DNA from: Paralvinella palmiformis
Lineage: Eukaryota; Annelida; Polychaeta; Terebellida; Alvinellidae
Length of the DNA: 64,000 nt
Assembly: GCA_025642065.1 (NCBI GenBank)
Contig: JAODUP010000050.1
Location: 558,501 to 622,500 of the forward strand
Direction: 5' to 3'
The translations under genes were made by a program, and so were the position numbers. The notes beneath the pieces were generated by a model. It was not told the DNA's origin. It saw only the letters and a program-made list of their open reading frames with translations, and searched no databases. Positions 33,496 to 45,240 of the stretch are shown in pieces (position 1 is the first letter of the stretch; each line of letters begins with the position of its first letter).

Positions 33496-33920
33496 TGTTT
33501 CAGCTCGCTCTACTTAACATTACCTATCAAACTCTTTCTTCTGGAGCACGTTCATATCTATTTCCCATGCTTTCTTTATCATCCAAGCCCAGAGAGCTCC
33601 GTTCATCCCGTTTTCACTTGTTGTCTGTTACCAGGATTAAAACTCTTGCTGGCACTCGTTCTTTTTCAGTTGCTGTCCCTACTCTTTGAAATTCACCATC
33701 TGAACATGTTACGTCATCAAATAGTATAGTTTCTTTCCGTCACCATTTAAAACCTATTTTTCAGACTCGTTTATCCCTTCTAAGTTTCTTAAGTTTCCAC
33801 TGCTTCCGAGTATGCGTTAATGAATTTTTGCATCATACCTTAACTATGAGTTTGTCCAACCCCCGTACTAGGTGCGCCACTGAGCTCGATTCTTCTCGAG
33901 GATATTATTATTATTATTAA
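33496..33920 (+). mobile_element. LINE 3' fragment (family B), second copy
   Basis: Parallels the fragment at 11.0-11.6 kb: YQTLSSGARSYLFPMLSL, RELRSSRFHLLSVTRIKT and RSFSVAVPTL, then the shared 3' UTR ending GCGCCACTGAGCTCGATTC and ATT repeats. It is strongly 5'-truncated and has a stop in the coding part. Confidence 0.8.
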
Positions 33921-34452
33921 CATACTATTCAGTTTATTTGTGGATTCTGTCTCCGGTGACTTGGCGCACACGGTCAGTAATTATCAGCCAATATGCCTTC
34001 TGTTGGATAATATTATTATTTGCTGCTCGAACGTTTCAAGTAAAATTATTTCTCGACGTTTTTCAGTTGGTAATTAGACATAATGTTGTCGCGCACGAAT
34101 TACATCAAGTCTGGCCCCAATTCTGTTAACTTATTACTAGCCACGATTGTGTGATCTGCCTTGTAGACAGTATATTTTGACACTACTATAAGTCTTTCTG
34201 TTTTAGCACAGAATAGTACGTTATCGCTCAGAGTAATAGCACTCGGAGTAGCTAATTAAAGCCCGGATGTTTATTTGTCAGATCCCCCCGAGCTCTTATT
34301 CGAATCGGGAAGGCGAGTTCTATACGAGCCCGGGCTGTTAATAGGTCGTAACCGGTATTTCATAATTAAATATACCACCTCCTACCAAGTCCATCCCTGA
34401 CAAATACACTTAACATATGACAGGTCTAATGGCCATATGACTTTAAACCTAC

Positions 34453-34602
34453 CGACTTCAACGTCACATCTTAGTCCAGCAAACCAAAGTTGACAACCAT
34501 CATTCGGAAGACAATAGCCATTTGTTTTATTACAGATTTTGTTGTGTTCACATTTGCCACATAATTCTGAACAGATGAAGCCGTAATTGCCTTCTGGACA
34601 AT
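34453..34602 (-). pseudogene. EGF-like exon of the receptor-like gene
   Basis: Acceptor CATTTCAG, donor G|GTAGGT, 150 bp, phase 1 at both ends, frame intact. It encodes CPEGNYGFICSELCGKCEHN, then a CNKTNGYC and GCQLWFAGLRC pattern: cysteine spacing of an EGF/laminin-type module as found in multi-EGF receptors. It is the one ectodomain exon here without a frame break. It is marked as pseudogene only because the surrounding exons are broken; on its own it could still be functional. Confidence 0.65.
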
Positions 34603-34639
34603 CTGAAATGATAAATCATAGGTATATAATGTGGAGAAA

Positions 34640-35930
34640 AAGACACACACACAAATATTTAGTCAATAATAACCTTAATGAATCACTACAGTCTGCATAT
34701 AAAAGTGGTCACAGCACTGAAACACCCTTGGTTCGAGTGAAAAATTATATTATGATGTCAATTGATCAAGGTAAGCCAGTAATACTTGTTCTTCTGGACC
34801 TGTCTGCTGCATTTGATACAGTTGACCATAATGTACTTTTCTCTAGGTTAAAAGACATGTTTGGTCTGTCAGGTAGAGTACTTGAATGGTTTAGATCCTA
34901 TCTGGAACAACGCTCCCAGAGTGTCTGTTCATGGTATTTTTTCTGACATTCAGTTTTTGTTATCTGGTGTACCGCAGGGTTCAGTTCTTGGTCCTCTGGT
35001 TTTCACAATGTGTACCCGTCCTCTTGGGATCATTGCGCAGCGATATGGGGTTAAATATCACTTGTATGGTGATAACACACAGCTGTATATATTACTGGAT
35101 CCTGACAATGAGTTAAATTTCTCCTCTTCCTAAAAGAATTTAGAACATTGTATTGCCGATATTCGGCTATGAATGACTCAAAATCTTCAAAAACTAAATG
35201 ATAATAAAACAAATATTTTATATTTGGCATCACCACATTGTGTTAAATCCCTAAATACACCAGCATTACAGATGGGTGCATCTTCGATTACCCCTAATGG
35301 GTCAGTAAAAATCTAGGGGTTATTTTTGACCAATGTATTAACATGCATGAACATGTCACATCAGTATGCCGAGCTGCCTACTACCATCTTAAGAACATCC
35401 ACTGTTTAAAAGCATTCTTGACACAAGAAACACTTGTAACTGTAGTTCATGCCTTTGTTACATCTCGTATAGACTATTGTAACTCCCTGTTATATGGCAT
35501 ATCTGATTATAACATTAATCGCCTTCAGCGAATTCAGAATAGTGCAGCTCGCATTGTAACAAATACTAGAAAATATGATCATATCACCCCAATTCTTCAA
35601 AAACTACATTGGCTACCTGTTAGACAGCGTATCCATTTTAAGATTCTGTTAATAATCTTATAAATCTATTAATGATATGGCACCAGAATACCTGTGTGAA
35701 CTGGTTTCCATTAGAAAGTCATCCCGAAAACTTAGGTCATCCAGTCAGATACTATTGCAGGTGCCAGTGTCTCGGCTCAAGTCATATGGTGATTGTGCAT
35801 TTAGTGTTGCAGCCCCACTTTGTGGAAAAGTTGCCGCAAATATTAGAAATGCGTAGTCTCTTGGAAATTTAAGTCTCTTCTAAAAACACACCTATTTAAG
35901 GTCGCTTTCACAGATAAATAATTATTATCC
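34640..35930 (+). mobile_element. Degenerate LINE reverse transcriptase (CR1/L2-like, family A)
   Basis: 5'-truncated copy beginning inside the RT domain. Motifs in order: SLQSAYKSGHSTET, LLDLSAAFDTVDHNVLFSRL, GVPQGSVLGPLVF, then YGDN where the catalytic YADD is expected, followed by SRIDYCNSLLYGI, RIQNSAARIVTNT and LHWLPVRQRIHFKILL. Frame breaks occur near 34,950, 35,130 and 35,660. The C-terminal end is near 35,910, after LLKTHLF-type sequence. It cannot encode an active enzyme: one catalytic Asp is lost, as are the endonuclease and ORF1. Confidence 0.88.
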
Positions 35931-36015
35931 TTAAATCATACGGCTTTGTTATACTATTATCTATTATCTATTATGTACACTTTGAATGCTCTCTAGTGGC
36001 TATTAAATATACATT

Positions 36016-36018
<3 letters not shown>

Positions 36019-36059
<41 letters not shown>

Positions 36060-36078
36060 TTATATATATATATATATC

Positions 36079-36115
<37 letters not shown>
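36019..36115. repeat. (TA)n microsatellite with internal interruption
   Basis: Two TA tracts flanking a short interruption, directly after the LINE 3' end, so possibly grown from its tail. Confidence 0.9.
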
Positions 36116-36116
<1 letters not shown>

Positions 36117-36195
36117 GGATATTAAAAAAAATTCTTTTATCGATAAATCTTCTAAACAGGTCATGTGACTTATTCAAGATAATGTTTCTTAGAAC

Positions 36196-36265
36196 CCCAA
36201 ACAATACACACAAACTCATAACAAACAATACACACAAACTCATAACAAACAATACACACAAACTA
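36196..36265. repeat. 24-bp tandem repeat, about 3 copies
   Basis: Unit CAAACAATACACACAAACTC plus ATAA, nearly perfect. The 24-bp period gives an 8-residue repeat in translation, but no gene is supported. Confidence 0.85.
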
Positions 36266-36356
36266 TGATCATACATAATATAAGATATTATAATGATAAA
36301 CAAGTTGTTTATGCCATAATCTTGTTTTTGTTCCATTAAACTGGAAACTGGTATAC

Positions 36357-36530
36357 AATTATCATATCATATTCTATTACTCGGATGTCGCATGTTATTG
36401 TTAGGGGCCAGCCAGCCGGTACTACATCCAGGTAGGGCCCACCACAATCTGTACTGAACGTCCACTGTAAAGCCCACACTGATGATGAAGTTGGCCATAC
36501 GGGTGTATCCTGAAGTGTACACAACGGGAT
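36357..36530 (-). pseudogene. F5/8C (fucolectin-like) exon 2 with a frameshift
   Basis: Acceptor CCATCCCAG; the phase-1 start fits the exon at 37.3 kb. The first frame gives SGYTRMANFIISVGFTVD, like the R-x-x-x-F-x-I-x-V strand of F5/8C lectin domains. A second frame gives DCGGPYLDVVPAGWPLTITC, like the later Cys-containing part. The frame changes near 36,450. The end is uncertain (a possible donor GTATAC is near 36,356). Confidence 0.5.
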
Positions 36531-36999
36531 CTGGGATGGATAGGTTATCAAAATATCAAGAACGATCTTAACACACATACACACGCGCACGCACGCACAC
36601 ACCCACACTTTTCAATGGAATAAGTAATTGCCCCATAACTTGAGGTTAGAAACGGTATGGTGCCGGGGGTGTTGAGCTGTAGAACCGTACTGGAGCGCGG
36701 AGGCGACTCTATGCGGGATAATACGACACTTGCCTAGCTGTAACCGAAGTGCTCGGTACGTCTCAAAATGATGGTCGAATTGGATTTTGTTTTATGTGGC
36801 CTGGCTTGCACAAGTCAAGGAGACTCCCTTAATTAATAATTAATTCTTCATCACGGGGAGCAATTATTAATACATTTTGAATTTCGAATAGATTGCCCAC
36901 TTGATGGAGAACATTTTTCGCCATCGGGTAAGTAACTGGAACCTCCCAATCAACACGACCATCTGTAAGGTGGCCAACATACTTCTATGACTTAGTGGG

Positions 37000-37272
37000 T
37001 AAGGGGGTGGGTCTTTCTTCCTCGTGGTCATACTGTGAGGGTGGTCGGAGGTTCGAATCCCGACCGTGGCACTGTAGTAGGATTAAATTTTGTTCATCCA
37101 ACCGGGCAACTGGTAAGGTTTCGTCCACCGAATACGTCATCTATTGTAAATTCTAAATTTGTATAGAATTAGTCCCCGTGGTGAAGCAGTAAATTACAGA
37201 CCATATGCGCCTCCCTCATTTGAGGTAGCTAAGCCATGTAAACTAACTGTCATTTCAGCCATTATTGTTATA
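37000..37272 (+). mobile_element. SINE family 2, copy 3
   Basis: GGTTCGAATCCCGACCGTGG (B box) and the family body with GGGCAACTGGTAAGG, ending TTTCAGCCATTATTG. It lies in the putative intron between the two F5/8C exons. Confidence 0.85.
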
Positions 37273-37330
37273 CTAACCCCGCTATTGACCACAGAGAAAT
37301 CGATCCCGAATTCCTTTTCACGTGACTTAC

Positions 37331-37557
37331 CAAGTCCATCGTAAGCGTTATATATGGTGACGTTATCTACAATGTATATATGTTCTCGAGATCGACCCAG
37401 CACTCGACTGGCTCTTCTTTATTTTCCTCATTATCAGGATGAGCGCAGTACTTCTGGTCGTAAAGGGTCCCATAACGTCCGACCACGGCCCTGTCAGCAG
37501 AAAGACCCTTCCACATTCCCGTCTGATCAGCTGGCTTATACAAAGCGACATTCTCCG
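37331..37557 (-). pseudogene. F5/8C (fucolectin-like) exon 1 with a 2-bp frameshift
   Basis: Acceptor ACTCCGTAG, donor G|GTAAGT. The frame encodes ENVALYKPADQT, the hallmark start of fucolectin/F5/8C galactose-binding domains, then DRAVVGRYG, KYCAHPD and ECWVDLENIY. At ATATATAC (near 37,380) the frame breaks. After it a frame offset by 2 bp gives IVDNVTIYNAYDGLG, the expected next strand. The exon is 227 bp where 225 would keep phase, consistent with one extra TA. Such domains form carbohydrate-binding ectodomains of molluscan receptors; the full architecture here is inferred from neighbours. Confidence 0.65.
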
Positions 37558-38317
37558 CTACGGAGTAAAACAAATGTTGACGGGAAACGTACAATAAACA
37601 AGAACAAAACTGAACAAGATGCAATATAGTCGAGTAGCCAGCCACGAATTAGTCGCAGTCGTGGATGCATTGCATTTGAATATGTTGTCGCTTTGGCTCG
37701 ATAGATAAAACACTCTGCCGCCAAATAAAAGTCGATGTGCTCTACAAAAATATTCGTGCGTGTGCTATATGTCCTTAATGATATAATTTGGCCCTCAACA
37801 GGTAGGATTGGCTGGATCAGAGAAAAAAAAGATAAACGAATGCAAATCATTGATTGCGTTTGATGTGTCAGGTAAATTTAGCAGTTATTGGAGATTTTAC
37901 TCTTACGTAACAAGCCAAACTACCAGGAACCTGAATTAACTTCTTTTTGCTTAACTTTCGCATACAAGCTTTTTATATTTACATATTGCAATAAACAACA
38001 AATTCAACATACACACAATCTTCAATAAGTCACCTTGTTTATACTTTACGTCGAAGTCCGATCTTTGTGCTGTGTATTTGTGATCTACTAAACGCCAACC
38101 ATGGGGTAAAGTCTTTTTATTGCCTCTCAGCAGCTCTCAGCGACCTAAAGCGAAACATCGCTTCAATCTTGAGTAAATACTACAATTGTTTAAAACTTAA
38201 CAGATAATCATTGTTTGTTTACCTTCGTTAGCTAGTGAACGCTCAAAAATTCTCAATTCATTTTACCAAATTTTCTGCAAATATATCTATTAAAAAACTA
38301 AACTAAAGGACCAACCT

Positions 38318-38347
38318 ATATCAGCTATATAGATATATAGCTGATAT
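38318..38347. repeat. Perfect palindrome, 14-bp arms
   Basis: Arm ATATCAGCTATATA and its exact complement are separated by 2 bp. It could form a hairpin or cruciform. No gene is next to it that would make it a terminator. Confidence 0.9.
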
Positions 38348-38430
38348 GCGTTAGTTCTTGGAATAACAAGCTGAATTTAGCTGTATTTACAGATTATTGT
38401 TTAAACATGTTCATTTTCTTCCTAGGTGTT

Positions 38431-38467
38431 CTCTCTCTCTCGCTCTCTCCCTCTCCCCCTCTTTCTT

Positions 38468-38504
<37 letters not shown>

Positions 38505-38522
38505 GGGGGGTAGGGAGAGAGA
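38431..38522. repeat. CT / TG / GA compound microsatellite
   Basis: CT-rich run, then TG, then GA and a G tract. Confidence 0.95.
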
Positions 38523-38719
38523 AAAATAACCAATGCCGTACTGTAGATCCCTGAAAAGTGGACGGAGTGCGGAATCTGGATCGATTCTAGACCGCGTTGA
38601 AATCCCCTACCAGAATATAGCGTGCTAACAACAATTGAGTGGCCGCTCTTAAATATTACTAAGGCGATTATCAATGTGAAAAATAAGGATTAGCAATGTA
38701 TGCGCTGGTCTCCGGGAAC

Positions 38720-40305
38720 CGTCGTTTTTCTCAGCACCAAAAATGCGGCCTCAACTTAAATAGGATTGAAGCTCTCCGACACCGACAGGGGCACAGACTT
38801 GATTTCTGTCAGGGTGGATGCACCCGAAGGGTGCAATCATGGGAAGACCCCGACGCCATTCGTGATCCACGCAGACTTCGATGGGCTGATGACCAAGCTA
38901 CCCTGCGGAAGAGCAACACCCCCCTCCAAAAACAAACAGCCCCGCAGCAGCACCACACCTGTGGATGTGACTATGCTATAATGGCTATTCTATTGTGATT
39001 ATGTTGTAGTGGCTATTGTATGATAACCGTGTTGTTGTGGATGTATCATAATGACTATGTTGTTGTTGACCTGCTGTGATGGTAAAATAGAACCACCCGT
39101 GGTCTACAGAGGTCCGAGGGCGGCGCGGCACTTCTCAGAAACTATTCAGTGAATATTCCCATATGAATATATGAACTCTTGTGGGTGCTTCTTCGAGACG
39201 CGGCTCACTCATTGAAGCCTTCCTTCTACAGCAACATCACAGGCGATCACATCAGAGCAGAAGACGTATGTCCAAGCACAAAAAGGAAAGCTCTCGGGTG
39301 TCAGAACCATGCCTTTGACTCGCAGCACTACTACATTAGCTCTGGACTGAGTTGTGGCGCTCTGCCCAAGAAAACAGTCGTCGAGCTATGATATGGGATT
39401 CTTTATAGAAAAGGCCTTGGAAAATTAACGATGAGTCAACTCTATCTATAAGATAATAAGTGTGGTTCTGATTGAAAAGGTTCGAAGGAGACTATAGCCA
39501 GCCATCCGGAAGATTAAAAACAAATGCTCCATCCTCCAGATTGACAATACCCCCGAAGCGCTGTGGAGACCAGTGCACATGTTTGTACAGAAAGAGTGTA
39601 TATCGGATTATCAACCTCCTAGGATGACTCGGCATGAGGTTGAAGAAGGTACACCGGACGGTTCGACCAGAACCCCTGGATGGAGCTGTACATCAGCGTG
39701 AACATCGAGCTCTGCTAAAAGGCCAGCAACAACTTCGCGAAAGACCTCTCTACATGTCCGTCATCCACTCGGTATTAGGCAGGAGGATTGAAAACATCCG
39801 TAAATGAGTCGACGTCAAGCTCGTGGGCGCCAGATAGGGTTTCGGCGCCAAATGTGGTGGCAAATATCAGCTCCACACGGATGGTCTCTTCCTCGATATT
39901 GAAACAGAATTTGTCTACAGCAATATGGGCGAGCACCGGATCCCGTTCAACACCAGCATCTTCCACAAAACACCCCCCCCCCCCACCACGGCAGGGCAAA
40001 CAAAAAGGTGCACAGCTGCCGCCCAGGATGTATTCCATCCTCAACGCTAGTGAGAAAAACATTTTAAAAGTCAAAGACGTGAAGAAGTCGGTTGTAAAGA
40101 AGCAGATTTGCGATAAGCAGTACCAGGAGGCGATATCTACAAGGAAGCGACCCCAACACAAGATGGATGTGCAGTGGGTCTGAGGGTCACGATATTTTCG
40201 GGCATTACCTCATCTAAGGTGTCACTTTCCTCCTTCGATTGTAAGCGATGAATCGGAGGAAATTTAGTGGACGACCTGGCGTACGCCAACAAAGATGCGC
40301 TGTCC

Positions 40306-40310
<5 letters not shown>
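38720..40310 (+). mobile_element. Polinton/Maverick-type DNA polymerase B relic
   Basis: Broken coding remnant of a protein-primed family B DNA polymerase of Polinton-type (adintovirus-like) elements. Order: PFVIHADFDGL (exonuclease ExoI-like, where ADFE is usual), HHTCGCDYAIMA in another frame, VVYRGPRAARHF near 39,090, HYYISSGLS and KKTVVEL with YDMGFFIEK after a stop near 39,390, WMELYISVNIEL and KASNNFAKDL near 39,680-39,745, RRIENIRK then VDVKLVGA near 39,782-39,828, and a C-terminal basic stretch to 40,180. At least five stops or frame changes are present, segments appear deleted, and no YTDTD motif is seen. No capsid, integrase or terminal repeats were found nearby. It is inactive. Confidence 0.75.
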
Positions 40311-40358
<48 letters not shown>

Positions 40359-40372
40359 GAGAGGGGGGGGGA
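40311..40372. repeat. (GA)n microsatellite
   Basis: GA run with a G-rich end, immediately after the polymerase relic. Confidence 0.95.
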
Positions 40373-40439
40373 GAAATGTGTTGTTATTGAAAGATGTCAC
40401 AAATTGTCATTAAATAAAAGGTGCGACACGTATGAATCT

Positions 40440-41630
40440 AGCTGTTAGTTGATAAAGAACAAATGATAATATTATAAATATTATTACTCTGAGTAAATAT
40501 TACATTATTTGTTATAAACTGAACGACAGTCATTAACATCATGATGATCATCATAATCGTCATAATCATCATCATCATCATCATCATCGAGAGGATTGTT
40601 GTTGTTGTTAACTTATTCATTAATATTTTTTAACTAAACTAGTTGGACATATTCATAATCCAAAAGTATAATAATAATAACAGCAATAATTATAATAATG
40701 AATCAGATACTTCGATTACAAAATATATATTACGGTCTATGTAATCGGAACTAACACTTTATAGAGGTCAGAGTCTACCTGTAATTGTATCATCGTCGAC
40801 TATCTTCGGGGCGTTGACTGTCTGTGTGCCACATTAGAAATTGAAATGAACAACACAACATCCGTTTGTATTCTACAAGATTCAGCGAACACTATACGTC
40901 TGCGTACAAACTTCACATCGCCGTCATGTCATCACTTAGATGTTGCGTCCGTCTGTACTTACTACTATCCCGACAACAACAGGTTTCCGGTCCAGTGAAG
41001 CGTGACGGCTGATGATTGGGGTGGTGATTTTTTCATCAGTAATTAACTAGGTCAGTTGCAACAAGTCTCCTCCCTGTTCGGTTGAGTCGAGATCGTCGAT
41101 GTTTAATTAATTCCATGTTTATCTGTTTTATCCGATATTGACAGGAATCAGTAAATCTTTGACAACCGGAAGCCAAACGGCCGCCATATTGGCTTCGGAT
41201 CCTGGAAGTTTTGGATACTCATGGAAGATCAAATTATACAATACGCAGTCTGCAGTAAAGAAAAAAACTATCCAGAATTTAAAGGAGGTTAAAAAATATA
41301 TGTTGTAATTTGTTGTTCCCTGACATGTGGTAAGTACAGGGGCTAAACTAGCATGTACACGCAAGTACGCACGTGCGTACATCCCATTGGGACTTTTAAA
41401 AAGTAGTATAATAATAAAGAGTTCGGGTTATGAGTCCCTTTTTGCACGTACAATATATGACTGTCATTTTGATTATGACGTCAAATAGCACATACTATGA
41501 CGCGTTTAAATAATTCCTCACGTTTATATGATCGTCATACTTTATCATCAGTATCTCATGCACATGTGTTGGATTTTAATAGGCATTGTTTTTCTGAGTT
41601 TTCTATAGCTTTGGACTTTTAGGATATCTA
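40440..41630. other. Gene-free stretch
   Basis: Contains ATC/AAT triplet patches (40,540-40,690). No coding feature is recognised. Confidence 0.5.
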
Positions 41631-41642
41631 CTATTAAAACAG

Positions 41643-42715
41643 CATGCCAAAATTAAAGCCAATTTCACGTTCAGCATCCAGTGGCTCAAGATCTATCGGG
41701 GAGTTTTTCAACGCAGCAGCCACAACAACTGTAAAGTCTGCCTGACCTTGTTGGTACTAGAAGGTCAAATGAGCAAGATTATCCCGACATGTATTGATAT
41801 CTGTTTTCTAACTCAGACAAGTTGAGAATATTAAAAAGCCTTTGGAATGGCCGGCTCTTATCAATTCAAATCAAGGTAGGTACTGTGTATTTGGAAATTA
41901 TATTATATAGCCACATAGCTTATATATCATGTGTCTGTGGGGCGGGGGGTATAGCTTTGCAATGTCACACGTATATCTCTACCGCACATGTATGCATTTC
42001 AAGTCATTGGAATACTAGTATGCTAACCATATATATGTTGTAATTAAACTTCTTTGATTTTTATTTAAGAATGATCTCTGGGAAGAACATGGCCACGTTA
42101 TAACGCATCAACAGACAATGTATACTGTTGTTATTGTAACCTGTTTGGTAATGAGTGTTTAAAAATGCGCACCAGCGACTGGTCTAATATCGCGAAAGTG
42201 ATTTCTAGGCTATCATCCTGTGACAAATAAGAGTCACCACGCTTGTGTCACGCAAGGGGAAGCCTTTGAGCGAGTACAAACTGTTGATGAGTCTACTGAT
42301 GTTAGAATTAAAGAACAGATTGCAATATGTGTCTGATTTGTGCACAAGAAACCTGCTATTGACAACCGAAGAAGAACTCGGTTCGTGAAGAATTCCTCTC
42401 TTTTGATCATGCGGACACTGGCACTAAAGGTGATGACTTGGCAACTAAATTCCTTGATGCAATAGATTCGGCTGGTATAATCCAGGAACAAATGCGTGGA
42501 CAGGGGGACTATGGTGGATCTAGTTGAAGCCTCAAAGGAAGCCAGAGTATGCTCTGGCACACTAGAATCAGAGCTCGACGATGAGGCGGTTTGGGACGTA
42601 TTATTTGAGACGGTTGCAGGGATTGCTAGCAAGCATGAGATACAGCCAGCTAAGCCACGAACACTGGAAGGCAACAGCATCGGGCCAATGTTGAGTATAT
42701 AGCAATAGGACTTTA
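41643..42715 (+). mobile_element. hAT-like transposase relic (TTF zinc finger / DUF4371 type)
   Basis: Degenerate reading frames in the order expected for ZMYM1-like hAT transposases. An N-terminal piece (SIGEFFNAAATTT) is followed by DKLRILKSLWNGRLLSIQIK near 41,820-41,876, then a zinc-finger-like CCYCNLFGNECLKM with DWSNIAKV near 42,130-42,200. DESTDVRIKEQIAICV is at 42,280-42,330, then a stop, SVREEFLSFDHADTG near 42,377, and a C-terminal piece with ASKHEIQPAKPR near 42,630. The frames break several times. No terminal inverted repeats or 8-bp duplication were located. Antisense frames across it are shadows. Confidence 0.7.
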
Positions 42716-42729
42716 TTTATATTGAGAAC

Positions 42730-44145
42730 ACGCGAGCACGAATAGCTAAGATAAATTTAGCAGCATGGTTTATATATACTAAACAACTAAACTATATTAA
42801 TCGATAACTTAACATAGTTCAGATCACATTCATCTTCGATCTTGGCTTTTTTATAACTTTAACCTTTGCTCTATTCGCCTGCATTCTCTTCTTAAAATAA
42901 CAATATGTGACTCTCGGGCATTTTACAGTATTATTATCCTCAGAACTTTAACAATCCAACACACATCTCAACTCCCAAGGGAGCATACAACGCACGCTGC
43001 CATTAACGGCGCAAAGCGTTACTCGAACACATAGCCATCACGTCCTGGCCTAATGCGGTCGTTAATATTTCCATGCACTAGTGTTTTGACACGAAATAAA
43101 CCGTAATTTTTCAGTTATGTCGGAGATTTTAAAAACCAGTTGACTTCGTCGTGTCCAAAATGGAATGTAAAGCTTTTCGACATTTCTTGGGGGGGGGGGG
43201 AGTTGTTTCAAATGGCACGATCGCGACAGATTGCGATAAACCAGACGAGAATCGGGATATGATATGGTTCCTTAACGGTAAACGATACCAAAAATAAGAC
43301 AAACGTTTAACGATAGCAGCACAATGTTTTATTTGGCGAGAACATATCACATGAGGTACATCTCCATTACGGGAGATGGATTGGACCAGTGGTTATGATT
43401 TATCCTTAACCTTTATTATCCATTATCCCAACAAGGTATCCCTCGTGTGGATGTTAGCAGGTTGGTCACGTGCTCATGTCGATTTAGCTAAACCAGCTTC
43501 AAATAATATCTACTTCTGGTTGATTTTTTTCGAAACCAGAATATTTCACTCATTATCGGATATGTGAGAGTCTAGTCAGTGACAATGGCCTGTCGTTTTT
43601 ATCCAAAGAACTCGAAGGGGTTCCTCTTCTGAATGGAATTGTGAAAGGAAGACGTTTCCTGCAAACGATAAAACTGAAAGTCTAGATCACTTTTTGAAGG
43701 CCCGTATCAAACAAACAGGACTCACAGCCAAGGATGTGAACGCATAAAATCACGATCCATGCTTCTCAGGGGAGGGGGAAGGGGGGGGGCAAGATAATAA
43801 ATTATTCTAAATACTATCACCAGGATGATTTGAGCAATTCAAGAAATATTATTCCTACACAGTGTCGTGTTCCATAGATAATTAGTGATTAGCAGAGGTT
43901 TGTTTATTTCGAATCCAATGAGTTCTGTCTCCCTTTTGAAGATGTCATAAATGTGTCTCTTCCTATTGTTATCGCATTGTTGTTTCTCGAAATAAGATGA
44001 CTTGCCACGAGCGATAATAGATTTGGGATGTCGTATTCGAGTATTGAACATTTACGTCGTCCCAAAAGGCTACACCTTCGTATGGCAGGATTCATGTTCA
44101 GTTCATGTAGGTCGATGACTTCCAATACCACCTCCTTTGTGTTCC
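42730..44145. other. Gene-free stretch
   Basis: G tracts near 43,190 and 43,770-43,790, no recognisable coding or repeat family. Confidence 0.45.
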
Positions 44146-44146
44146 T

Positions 44147-44300
44147 GCGCGCCTCCGTGGTCTAGTGTTCGAATCTCGGCTTGGGCATATCTGAAGGTTA
44201 TTTCATCTTTGACTTCGCTTTAAAAACCGTTGGAGGTCGCTCGGCCCATTTAGCCTACCATGTGCGCAAAATGGCCGTAAAAATAATCATCAGCATCATC
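44147..44300 (+). mobile_element. SINE family 1 with deletion inside the tRNA head
   Basis: CGCCTCCGTGGTCTAG joins directly to TGTTCGAATCTCGGC, so the part between A and B boxes is missing. The body and the end GGCCGTAAAAATAATCATCA are present. Confidence 0.8.
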
Positions 44301-44749
44301 ATTTATGTTCCTATATCGAGGCGATGGTTTTCCACGCTGTCCTTGGCTGGCGACGTAATCAGATAGCATGGATGAAGCGGACACTGACCTTATGGTAGTA
44401 TTGTCATACCTAGTGCTAATTGCTTTTGAGTGAGTGGTACTCCTTTTGTGTACTCCCATCTTTTACCAAATCCAATTTAATTCAATTAAAATTGTTTACT
44501 TCATCATTGATATTACATCATTTTAATGACCCCAAATGCATATGGAATTTTGAAAACGAGGATGCTTGAAGCATTGCTTATTTAATGCACTTCCCTTAAC
44601 ATAACATTCAACACATTTGACGACAAATTAAAAACATTCAAAGATGTATTATATCTTTACGAAACAGCAACAAATCCACATCAGTTTAATTTTGTAATGA
44701 TTAATTATTGTAACAATAACATATTATTGAACATCTTATTATCTAAGCC

Positions 44750-45240
44750 ACCAGTGAGCTTTTTGTATAGTAATGCAACGCCACCTCTCTTCCGATCGAA
44801 CCAAGTCTAAATCCTGATGATGCGTCTTCACCTAAATCCTTTATATTGCCAATGAGCCGGAGCCATGTATTTGCGGTGAGTTGAATGTCAAACTAAGCCA
44901 TCGTATAGACCGCTTCGTTTCTGGCGGAATGGCAATTTATCGCAAACGCAGCCATCTCTTCTGGATCCATGTCGTACGTGTGATTGTACTGGTCTAGGAA
45001 TGCGCACATTTGTACACGGGTCACAATGAACTCCTAAAGAACTTTACTAGCGTCAAATCTCGCCCGAGCTATGTGTGGAGGGCATTTTATCCTATACTTC
45101 CCCTTCCCCCAATGTATTTGGAGATCACACGGATCATTTAATCTACAGTACGTAGAATGTCGGTCTCACAACGATACAGAAACCGCGTGTCAAGTGTCGA
45201 AATGGTGACATCTATGTCTATCGTGAATGGGTCAATTACA
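44750..45240 (-). pseudogene. Degraded coding sequence of unknown family
   Basis: Minus-strand frames read like protein but are broken. VIDPFTIDIDVTISTLDTRF ends at a stop near 45,140. QMCAFLDQYNHTYDMDPEEM then runs into a stop near 44,900, with the same frame continuing to LGSIGREVALHYYTKS. I do not recognise the family. The position among mobile-element relics suggests a transposon protein. Confidence 0.35.

Noticed and set aside
39775..40161. Minus-strand frame of 128 codons
   Set aside because: Antisense to the Polinton polymerase relic; no motif of its own.
42234..42680. Minus-strand frame of 148 codons
   Set aside because: Antisense to the hAT transposase relic, whose plus-strand motifs explain the region.
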